A stretch of DNA of 47,015 bases from Thermodesulfobacteriota bacterium (GTDB lineage Bacteria; Desulfobacterota; Anaeroferrophillalia; Anaeroferrophillales; Tharpellaceae), in contig JANTFH010000016.1 in NCBI GenBank assembly GCA_024763535.1, forward strand, positions 1 to 47,015. The letters run 5' to 3'. Made by a program: the position numbers and the translations under genes. The notes under the pieces are model-generated. The model was not told the DNA's origin and made no database searches. It saw nothing but the letters and a program-made list of their open reading frames with translations. Shown piece by piece: positions 16,861 through 23,659 of this stretch (its first letter is position 1; each line of letters starts with the position of its first letter).

Positions 16861-17901
16861 TTATTTTTGCCCCTGCTGTTCTTTGACCCGGGCGAGGATG
16901 GCATCGAAGATTTCCGGCCCGATTTTAGCCCGATATTTCTTGTAGACCGGAGCCACCGCTTTCTTGAATTGCTGTTTTTCCGCCGGAGTTAATTTGACAC
17001 AATCAATCTTCTTCTCGCGTAGATAAGCGGGAATACTGATTCCGATCCGCGGCAATTTCAACTCACCCTGAAGATTGGTCGCCCGATTGATAATCGTTGC
17101 TTCACCGGCGGCCGTGCGGAAAAGTTTTTTATCCGCCGGCGCAAGCCGTTCCCAGAAATCCCGGTTAACAATCATTACCGTTTCCGTTAAAACATGCTGA
17201 GTTTTGGTTATAAAATGGTTAACTTCGGGGAATTTTACCAAAATTGAGACAAAGAGCGGATTATCCTGACCGTCAATCACCCCCTGTTCCAGAGCACTGT
17301 AGACCTCGGGAAACGGCATCGGCACCGGTTCCGCCCCTAAGGCTTTGAAGGTATCGATAAAAATCGGACTCTCCATCGTCCTGATCTTTAATCCTTTAAG
17401 ATCGGCCGGAGTGTGAATTGGATGCTTGGAATTGGTCAGATCGCGAAATTCGTTTTCCATAAAGGTCAGAGCCACAAAACCTTTGGCCGGGAAGAATGAA
17501 AAAAGTTTTTTGCGGATCGGACCGTCCAAAACGGCATGAGCCGTCAGCAGATCGGGAAACAGAAATGGCATATCAACCACGCCGATCTCAGGAACAAAGT
17601 TGGAAAGTACAGCCGTGGTAATCACCGCCATCGGCAGGGTTCCGGTCTGCACCTGTTCAGCCAGAGAACGTTCCCCGCCAAGCTGCCCTGAAGGAAAAAT
17701 CTTACACTGCCAGCGTCCGTTGCTGTGTTCTTTAAGGTAGAGAGCAAAATATTCAAGACCGACATGCTGGCCGTGAAACGGCGGCGCCACATGACCGATT
17801 TTCAGCACCGGGCCCGCCATAACGTTACGACCACAGAAAACCAGGCTGACTGAAAAGAAAAACAGCAGAAACAAAACTTTTGGATAATTAAACTTAGACA
17901 T
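16861..17901 (-). CDS. dctP: TRAP transporter substrate-binding protein
   Basis: A 346-residue periplasmic binding protein. A signal peptide covers the first 29 residues (KVLFLLFFFSVSLVFCG to VMAG), then the mature part starts GPVLKIGHVAPP. DctP-type marks are FPSGQLGGERSLAEQVQTG, MPFLFPD, LKGLKIRTMESP with the carboxylate-binding Arg, and EVYSALEQGVIDGQDNPL. The start at 17901 is chosen because GGGGGAG precedes it and the signal peptide follows directly; the frame is open further upstream, to 18069, but without such features. A promoter lies 47-75 bases upstream. The ligand is likely a carboxylate; the conserved arginine supports this. Confidence 0.92.
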   Translation of the reverse strand: MSKFNYPKVLFLLFFFSVSLVFCGRNVMAGPVLKIGHVAPPFHGQHVGLEYFALYLKEHSNGRWQCKIFPSGQLGGERSLAEQVQTGTLPMAVITTAVLSNFVPEIGVVDMPFLFPDLLTAHAVLDGPIRKKLFSFFPAKGFVALTFMENEFRDLTNSKHPIHTPADLKGLKIRTMESPIFIDTFKALGAEPVPMPFPEVYSALEQGVIDGQDNPLFVSILVKFPEVNHFITKTQHVLTETVMIVNRDFWERLAPADKKLFRTAAGEATIINRATNLQGELKLPRIGISIPAYLREKKIDCVKLTPAEKQQFKKAVAPVYKKYRAKIGPEIFDAILARVKEQQGQK

Positions 17902-17947
17902 CAGACTCCCCCAATTTGTAGTTAAACCCAAATTAATAATAAAGACC

Positions 17948-17976
17948 ATATAAATTGACCTGAGAAAGGTTGTCAA
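17948..17976 (-). promoter_or_regulatory. Sigma70-like promoter of the dctPQM operon
   Basis: TTGACA (17971-17976) and TTATAT (17948-17953) on the - strand, 17 bases apart, about 47 bases before the dctP start. Confidence 0.7.
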
Positions 17977-18324
17977 GCAAACTTTAATTTCTAGACTCGG
18001 CTGAGCGGCCGGGTTTATGAGATATCGAATCCTCAAATCACCCTCCCCCTCACTTATTCGATCCTTCAACTGCAGCTCATTCCTCTATTATTTTTTTCTC
18101 AGCCTCCCTGAAAGCATTGTTCTTCTTATCACAAGAATTCCCAGAGTCTGCCGGGAACATAAAAGAAACAATGTTTTCCAAGAACTAACAGCAAAAATTA
18201 TTTACCGCCGCCAATTATTGTAGCATTATTCTAACTTCTGAGTTCAAGAGCAAATTTCTTAGTAAATTCATCAATATAAACCCCTGGAACAGAATAAATC
18301 TGCATTTTATTTATTTGTATTTTA

Positions 18325-18372
18325 CCAGTTTACGTTAACTGTTATTTGCCAGCTAACGTCAACTGCAATTTT
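18325..18372. promoter_or_regulatory. Two tandem 24-bp imperfect repeats upstream of the acyl-CoA synthetase promoter
   Basis: ccagtttacgttaactg... (18325-18348) is followed directly by ccagctaacgtcaactg... (18349-18372); 18 of 24 positions agree. Each holds an ACGTYAACTG core. They end three bases before the -35 box at 18376, where an activator or repressor could act. The core is loosely like sites of LiuR/FadR-type acyl-CoA regulators, but identity is not established. Confidence 0.5.
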
Positions 18373-18375
18373 TAA

Positions 18376-18403
18376 TTGACTTAAGGCTTCTCTTTATTAT
18401 AAG
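18376..18403 (+). promoter_or_regulatory. Sigma70-like promoter of the acyl-CoA synthetase gene
   Basis: TTGACT (18376-18381), 16 bases, TATAAG (18398-18403). It predicts a leader of about 190 bases before the TTG start at 18602. Confidence 0.55.
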
Positions 18404-18470
18404 ACGGCTTCGCAATTGCCTTAATTCGGTTATTTATTCACTGACAAAGATGGTTTTATCACTACAACTA

Positions 18471-18574
18471 GCGGGGATAACTCCCGCAACCCAAAGGGCC
18501 ATTGCGGCCCGAAATAAGTACTCTTACAGGTTATTTTCTTGTTTTTCAAACAAGAAAATAACCTGTAAGGTACT
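18471..18574 (+). repeat. Structured leader: three successive hairpins, one with 27 paired bases per arm
   Basis: Hairpin 1: GCGGG/CCCGC (18471-18487). Hairpin 2: GGGCC/GGCCC (18496-18510). Hairpin 3: arms 18517-18544 and 18548-18574 are fully complementary except one bulged T at 18522, with a 3-base TTC loop. No T-run follows, so it is not a simple terminator. It ends about 15 bases before the GGAG ribosome binding site and could control stability or translation; an inserted palindromic element is the alternative. The region 18070-18324 further upstream holds no recognisable gene. Confidence 0.7.
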
Positions 18575-18601
18575 AAACCTTTAACTAATGGAGAATAGAG
18601 A

Positions 18602-20293
18602 TTGGAACCCACAACCCCCTATGACAATATTCCACTCAACCTCGACGGACCGAATATGTGGGACTACGACGAGGTCACCGAAAAATTCAAGTTTGAGATC
18701 CCGGAATTTTTTAACTACGGCTTTGATGTTATTGATCGCTGGGCCGACGACCGCAGCAAACTGGCAATGGTCTGGGCTGACAGCGACGGTGAAGATATCC
18801 GTAAATATACTTTTTTCGACCTGAAACGCCTCTCCAATAAATGCGCCAATATGTTGCGCAGCAAAGGGTTTAAGAAAGGAGATCGGGTTTTTGTCATGGT
18901 GCCCCGCCTGGTGGAATGGTATGCGGTAATGTTGGGAACTGCCAAGCTGGGGGTAATTCCGATGCCGGCACCGAACATCCTGGTTCCCCATGATGTTGAG
19001 TATCGTATCAATCAGGCCGAAGCCGTCGGAGCCATTATGTGGCATGAGAATATCGGCAAAGTTGATGAGGTTCGGCAGCAGTGCCCCACGCTCAAACACT
19101 TCTTCTGCATCGGCCAGCCCCAGGAGGGGTGGGAGGATTTCAACGAACTCATAGAACAGGCATCGTCCAAACTCTCCCGCGACGAGGTTGAAGCGACCCG
19201 GGCCGACGATATTCTGTTGATCTATTTCACTTCCGGCACAACCAAATTCCCCAAGATGGTGCCGCACACCCAGGCTTCATACGGCATCGGCCATATTATC
19301 ACGGCCAAGTTCTGGCAGGATCTCAAACCTACCGACCTCCACTGGACCCTCTCCGACACCGGCTGGGCTAAAGCGGGCTGGGGCAAGCTCTACGGCCAGT
19401 GGCAGATCGGCGCTGCCGTCATGGTTCATAATGCTGCCGGCCGGTTTGATGCCAAGACTCACCTCAAACTGATTGAGAAATGCGGCATTACAACCTTCTG
19501 TGCCCCGCCGACCGCCTATCGGATGCTGATTTTAGAAGATCTCTCTGCCTATGACCTTACCGGCTTACGCCATTCACTGGCAGCGGGTGAGCCCCTAAAT
19601 CCGGAAATCATAAAGATCTGGAAAGAGCATACCGGAACTACCATTTACGACGGTTTCGGACAAACTGAATCGGTCAACCTGATCGCCAACTTCCCCTGCA
19701 TGCCCATTAAATTCGGCTCCATGGGTAAACCGACACCGGGTTTCGAAATTGAACTGATTGATGATAACGGTCAGCCGGTAGCCGTCAACGAAGAGGGCCA
19801 TATCGCCGTCAAGGTTAAACCGGAACCGCCGGTCGGACTTTTCCGTGAATACTGGCGCAACCCTGAAGCCACTTCCGAGGCCTTTGTCGGCGACTGGTAC
19901 TATACCGGCGACAAGGCCACCAAAGATGAGGATGGTTATTTCTGGTTTGTCGGCCGCGCCGATGATGTCATTAAAGCCTCCGGCTACCGCATCGGGCCAT
20001 TCGAGGTGGAAAGCGCCCTCCAGAGTCATCCCGCGGTTGCCGAAAGTGCTGTGGTCGGGTCCCCTGATGAACTGCGCGGCACCATCGTCAAGGCCTTTAT
20101 TGTCCTGGCTCCCGGCCACACTGCCGGAGATGATCTTGTCAAAGATATTCAGGACCACGTAAAACGTGAAACGGCCCCCTACAAATACCCCCGCGAGGTT
20201 GAATTTGTCACCGAGTTGCCGAAAACCGTTTCCGGCAAGATTCGTCGAGTTGAACTAAGGAAGATAGAAGAAGAGAAAAAATTAAAGAAGTAA
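18602..20293 (+). CDS. Acyl-CoA synthetase of the medium-chain (MACS/ACSM) type
   Basis: A 563-residue AMP-forming ligase that activates a carboxylic acid to its CoA thioester using ATP. ANL motifs: the P-loop YFTSGTTKFPKMVPH, the A5 motif YDGFGQTESV, the hinge region YYTGDKATKDEDGYFWFVGR, and the catalytic lysine in LPKTVSGKIRRVELR. The sequence DTGWAKAGWGKLYGQW is typical of MACS members, which act on medium-chain, branched or aromatic acids. It starts at TTG (18602) after GGAG; no ATG is nearby. A long structured leader and tandem repeats lie upstream, and a terminator separates it from a second, different acyl-CoA synthetase. The actual acid is unknown. Confidence 0.87.
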   Translation: MEPTTPYDNIPLNLDGPNMWDYDEVTEKFKFEIPEFFNYGFDVIDRWADDRSKLAMVWADSDGEDIRKYTFFDLKRLSNKCANMLRSKGFKKGDRVFVMVPRLVEWYAVMLGTAKLGVIPMPAPNILVPHDVEYRINQAEAVGAIMWHENIGKVDEVRQQCPTLKHFFCIGQPQEGWEDFNELIEQASSKLSRDEVEATRADDILLIYFTSGTTKFPKMVPHTQASYGIGHIITAKFWQDLKPTDLHWTLSDTGWAKAGWGKLYGQWQIGAAVMVHNAAGRFDAKTHLKLIEKCGITTFCAPPTAYRMLILEDLSAYDLTGLRHSLAAGEPLNPEIIKIWKEHTGTTIYDGFGQTESVNLIANFPCMPIKFGSMGKPTPGFEIELIDDNGQPVAVNEEGHIAVKVKPEPPVGLFREYWRNPEATSEAFVGDWYYTGDKATKDEDGYFWFVGRADDVIKASGYRIGPFEVESALQSHPAVAESAVVGSPDELRGTIVKAFIVLAPGHTAGDDLVKDIQDHVKRETAPYKYPREVEFVTELPKTVSGKIRRVELRKIEEEKKLKK

Positions 20294-20309
20294 CCCTGCC
20301 AGCCTCTGA

Positions 20310-20350
20310 AACAGAGCAGAAAGCCTTGAAAACTTTCTGCTCTGTTTTTT
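20310..20350 (+). terminator. Intrinsic terminator between the two acyl-CoA synthetase genes
   Basis: A perfect 14-bp stem (aacagagcagaaag, 20310-20323, with its complement at 20333-20346), a 9-base loop and a T-run of six from 20345. The second gene is only 45 bases further on, so it may be transcribed by read-through or from a promoter near here. Confidence 0.9.
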
Positions 20351-20394
20351 ATAAAAATTTTTTTAATCTTATCAATCCGGCAAGGAGACCAATA

Positions 20395-22074
20395 GTGAAC
20401 AAACCTGACTTTTCCCTTGAAGATATGACTCTGGGGCGGCTTCTCGAAACCGTTGCCGATCAGTTCCCGAACGCTCAGGCCCTTAAATATTACGAATACG
20501 ACCTGGCCTACACCTACAGCGAACTCAACCAACTCTGCGAACGGATTGCCAAAGGCTTTCTCGCCCTCGGCATCAAACAGGGTGACCATGTAGCCCTCTG
20601 GGCCAACAATATTCCGGAATGGCTCTACGCGCAGTTCGCTCTGCCGAAAATCGGTGCCGTTCTGGTCACGGTCAACACCGCCTATCGCAGTTTCGAACTC
20701 GAATATCTAATGCAACAGTCTGAGGCCACCACCCTGGTTATGATCGGCGGAGTTCGCAAGGCCGATGAATACACCAAAATTATCAACGAAATTTGTCCGG
20801 AACTGGCCGGGTCCCGTCCCGGCCAGTTAAAAAATGGCAAGCTGCCGCACCTGAAGAATATTATTCACATTGGTGAAAACTGGCTGCCGGGGTCATTCAC
20901 CTGGGATGAAATCATTGCCCTCGGCGAAAAGGTCAGTGACGCGGAGTTGGAAAAACGGATGCAGCAGTGCCGTCCCGACGATGTCGTCAACATGCAGTAC
21001 ACCTCGGGAACCACCGGTTTTCCCAAAGGGGTAATGCTTACTCACAGCAATCTTATCGGCAACGCTCAAAGCATGGCCGAATGCATGCAGTTGAATCAGA
21101 CTGACAACGTCTGCATCCCGGTCCCCTTTTTCCACTGTTTCGGTTGCGTTATCGGCAACCTCTGTTCGGTAGTTTCGGCGGCAACTATGGCCCCGGTAAC
21201 CGGTTTCAACGCGAAAACCGTGCTTGAAACTATCGAAGCCTGCAACTGTACGGTTATCCACGGGGTACCGACAATGTTCATCGCCGAACTCGAAGAGATG
21301 CAGCAGAAAAAATATGATACCTCGCATCTGAGAACCGGAGTTATGGCCGGTTCCCCCTGCCCGATTGAGGTCATGAAACAGGTGGTTGACACGATGGGAG
21401 CCAAAGATATGACCATCGTCTACGGCCAGACCGAAGCCTCGCCAGGCATCACCCAGACCCGGGTCACCGACAACCTCGATATCCGCGTAACTACCGTCGG
21501 GCGGGCACTGCCCCATATCGAGGTCAAAATCGTTGATAGCGAAAGCGGCAAAGATCTCCCTCACGGGCAGCAGGGCGAACTGGTAACCCGGGGCTACCAT
21601 GTTATGAAAGGTTATTACAGGATGCCCGAGGCCACCGAGAAGACCATTGACAAAGATGGATGGCTGCATACCCGGGATCTCGCGGTCATGGATGAAAACG
21701 GCAATTTCAAGATTACCGGCCGCATGGGTGACATGATTATTCGGGGAGGAGAAAATATCTATCCCCGCGAAATCGAAGAATTTCTTTACACCCATCCCCA
21801 GATCAAAGATGTTCAGGTTGTCGGAGTTCCCAGTATCAAATATGGCGAAGAAGTAGCCGCCTTTATTCAATTAAAGGAGAACGAATCAGCTACCGAAGAG
21901 GATATGAGGGCTTTCTGCAAAAACCGCATCGCTTTCCACAAAACCCCGGCCTTTTTCTTCTTCATTGAAGAGTACCCGACAACTGCAAGCGGAAAGATTC
22001 AGAAATTCAAGCTCCGCGATCAGGCCGCCAAAGCCTTAAACCGTGAAGCCGCTGCTGCGGTAGAAACTGCCTAA
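20395..22074 (+). CDS. Fatty-acid/AMP-dependent acyl-CoA ligase (FadD/ACSF2-like)
   Basis: A 559-residue AMP-forming ligase. Motifs: MQYTSGTTGFPKGVMLTHSN (P-loop), IVYGQTEASPGITQT, GWLHTRDLAVMDENGNFKITGRMGDMIIRGGENIYPREIE, and the catalytic lysine in YPTTASGKIQKFKLRD. This pattern matches ACSF2-like acyl-CoA ligases, which take medium to long acyl chains. The GTG at 20395 lies seven bases after AAGGAG; a longer frame back to 20326 would run through the preceding terminator and is rejected. Together with the MACS gene, the cell appears able to activate several organic acids, consistent with an organic-acid-oxidising or syntrophic lifestyle (inference). It is only distantly related to its neighbour, so the pair is not a recent duplication. 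Confidence 0.87.
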   Translation: MNKPDFSLEDMTLGRLLETVADQFPNAQALKYYEYDLAYTYSELNQLCERIAKGFLALGIKQGDHVALWANNIPEWLYAQFALPKIGAVLVTVNTAYRSFELEYLMQQSEATTLVMIGGVRKADEYTKIINEICPELAGSRPGQLKNGKLPHLKNIIHIGENWLPGSFTWDEIIALGEKVSDAELEKRMQQCRPDDVVNMQYTSGTTGFPKGVMLTHSNLIGNAQSMAECMQLNQTDNVCIPVPFFHCFGCVIGNLCSVVSAATMAPVTGFNAKTVLETIEACNCTVIHGVPTMFIAELEEMQQKKYDTSHLRTGVMAGSPCPIEVMKQVVDTMGAKDMTIVYGQTEASPGITQTRVTDNLDIRVTTVGRALPHIEVKIVDSESGKDLPHGQQGELVTRGYHVMKGYYRMPEATEKTIDKDGWLHTRDLAVMDENGNFKITGRMGDMIIRGGENIYPREIEEFLYTHPQIKDVQVVGVPSIKYGEEVAAFIQLKENESATEEDMRAFCKNRIAFHKTPAFFFFIEEYPTTASGKIQKFKLRDQAAKALNREAAAAVETA

Positions 22075-22080
22075 AAATCC

Positions 22081-22188
22081 GAAAAGAGGAAAATGGTTGA
22101 CAGTCTGCCGGCTGTCCGGTTACAAGCGACAGGGGATCAAGATTCGACCCGGCTTTTAACCGGACAGTTTACTCCACGGAGACTCACA
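22081..22188 (+). repeat. Structured intergenic repeat, copy A (upstream of the CRP/FNR gene)
   Basis: About 108 bases closely matching copy B at 26175-26283. It contains TTGACA (22097-22102), 17 bases, then TTACAA (22120-22125), which could be a promoter. An 11-bp perfect inverted repeat, ctgtccggtta (22112-22122) with taaccggacag (22157-22167), encloses 34 bases. It ends six bases before the regulator start. It may be a promoter-leader cassette, a small RNA or a short mobile repeat. Confidence 0.7.
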
Positions 22189-22193
22189 AAAAC

Positions 22194-22910
22194 ATGAAAC
22201 CAGACTCGCAGTTTTACAGCCACTGTTTCAGAACCTTACGTAGTTCTCATCTATTTGCAAATTTGAATGATGATACAATTCAAAATATGCTCCTGAAATT
22301 CCAGTTGGAGACCTGGAAGCACAAAACTCCGGCGATGGACAGTCTGGATTCACTAAAAAAATTCTATGTCATTATCTCCGGCAGAATGCGGGTCTGCCGG
22401 ACTAATCCTGATTCAGGCCGGGAATTGACTTTGGCGTTACTGGGCCCCGGAGATGTTTTTGATATAGTCTGTCTGCTCGACCGGCGTGAACACAAGGTTG
22501 TGGTAACCGCGATTGATGATCTGGAAGCTATACATGCTCCGATTGACGATGTGCGCCGCTGGATTCAGGAACATCCCGAACTTAACCAGACTTTCATCCC
22601 TTATCTGGCGCGGCAAATACGCTCAATGGAAGGTCTGGCCACGGATCTTGCCATTCACGACACCTATACCCGGCTGGCCCGGCTTTTTCTCCGCCATACA
22701 AAACCCGACCCCGCCCATGACTTACAGCTTATTCACGATCTCTCGAATGAAGAACTGGCAAAAATGATCGGATCTGTACGCATGGTTGTAAATCGCCACC
22801 TGCAGAAGCTTAAAAAAGATGGCCTGGTTGAAATTCACGGACATCACCTGGCCGTAAAAGACTGGCACGCTCTGCTACATGCAACCGAACACCACCCCGG
22901 ACTTAAATAA
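22194..22910 (+). CDS. CRP/FNR-family transcriptional regulator
   Basis: A 238-residue regulator with an N-terminal cyclic-nucleotide-type sensor barrel (LKKFYVIISGRMRVCR, ELTLALLGPGDVFDIVCLLD), a dimer helix, and a C-terminal winged helix with LSNEELAKMIGSVRMVVNRHLQKLKKDGLVEI as the helix-turn-helix. FNR-type N-terminal cysteine quartet is absent, so an oxygen-labile cluster is unlikely; the sensor could be for heme, cAMP-like ligands or none. Candidates for control are its own leader repeat, hcp with its TTGAC-N4-GTCAA palindrome (an HcpR role), or the following stress and ATPase genes. Only the family is certain. Confidence 0.88.
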   Translation: MKPDSQFYSHCFRTLRSSHLFANLNDDTIQNMLLKFQLETWKHKTPAMDSLDSLKKFYVIISGRMRVCRTNPDSGRELTLALLGPGDVFDIVCLLDRREHKVVVTAIDDLEAIHAPIDDVRRWIQEHPELNQTFIPYLARQIRSMEGLATDLAIHDTYTRLARLFLRHTKPDPAHDLQLIHDLSNEELAKMIGSVRMVVNRHLQKLKKDGLVEIHGHHLAVKDWHALLHATEHHPGLK

Positions 22911-22959
22911 CCTTCCTGCCCGACTCAAACCCTGCAAGAAAAAAATTCATTTCTGCGAC

Positions 22960-22983
22960 TTAAGTAGCAGAACCTCTGCTTAA
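22960..22983. repeat. Inverted repeat after the CRP/FNR gene
   Basis: TTAAGTAGCAG and CTGCTTAA (22960-22983) form an interrupted palindrome in the 196-base gap between the regulator and the DUF1269-like gene. It could be an operator or weak terminator; nothing else is recognisable in this gap. Confidence 0.3.
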
Positions 22984-23118
22984 TGCCTGTTATTAATGTG
23001 TTCAGTTGCTCACAACGCAATTACAGGTCATTAAAAACTCCGGCGCCAGATTACGGGTTAAGCAAGGTTGGATGAGCTGACTGAGCCACCGGATTAGAAC
23101 TAAAAAATGGAGATAAAA

Positions 23119-23634
23119 ATGGATAAAGAAAATCTGACTGTCGCAATTTGTGAATCCCATACAACAGCTGAAGAGGTGGTTAAGGAGTTACAGAAATCAG
23201 GATTTGATATGAAGAAACTCTCTATTGTCGGCAAGGACTATCATACTGAAGAGGATGTCGTCGGATACTACAATATCGGTGACAGGATGAAAAAATGGGG
23301 TAAATTAGGGGCCTTATGGGGCGGTTTCTGGGGGATTCTTTTCGGCTCCGCTTTTTTCATCATCCCGGGTATAGGACCTATTGTTGTCGGCGGCCCCCTG
23401 GTTGCTTCGATTGTCGGGGGACTGGAAGGCGCCCTTGCCGTTGGCGGCCTGAGTGCACTTGGCGCCGGTTTATTCAGTCTCGGCATCCCCAAAGATAGCG
23501 TTCTCCGCTATGAAACTGCAATTAAAAGTGACAAGTATCTTGTAATTGTTCACGGTTCCCGAGAAGATATGGCCAAAGCCAAGGCGACAATTGAACCGCT
23601 TGAGTCGACGGAAATAGCAACTCACAACAACTGA
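23119..23634 (+). CDS. DUF1269 / general-stress-type protein with a glycine-rich membrane hairpin
   Basis: A 171-residue protein. The N-terminal 55 residues (TVAICESHTTAEEVVKELQK to KLSIVGKDY) resemble the GSP17M-type fold that senses or binds at membranes. The middle is a glycine-rich hydrophobic segment (about residues 62-120: GALWGGFWGILFGSAFFIIP, then repeated G-x-x-x-G/A patterns) that can insert in the membrane, and the C-terminus repeats an alpha-beta unit (YLVIVHGSREDMAKAKATIE). ATG at 23119 is chosen for its GGAG. It is 25 bases before the H+-ATPase gene, so it may be a stress-linked partner. The biochemical role is unknown. Confidence 0.7.
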   Translation: MDKENLTVAICESHTTAEEVVKELQKSGFDMKKLSIVGKDYHTEEDVVGYYNIGDRMKKWGKLGALWGGFWGILFGSAFFIIPGIGPIVVGGPLVASIVGGLEGALAVGGLSALGAGLFSLGIPKDSVLRYETAIKSDKYLVIVHGSREDMAKAKATIEPLESTEIATHNN

Positions 23635-23659
23635 GGGTACCCATCATGGAGTTTAACAT

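Noticed and set aside
18430-18612. Open frame of 60 codons on the - strand
   Set aside because: It runs through the three hairpins of the synthetase leader; a product of palindromic sequence.
18581-19267. Open frame of 228 codons on the - strand
   Set aside because: It lies opposite the start of the MACS-type synthetase; no ribosome binding site or recognisable domain.
20326-20394. Upstream start for the second acyl-CoA ligase
   Set aside because: This stretch is the terminator stem and T-run of the previous gene; GTG 20395 has a good ribosome binding site.
20893-21870. Open frame of 325 codons on the - strand
   Set aside because: It lies opposite the second acyl-CoA ligase and shows no family motif.
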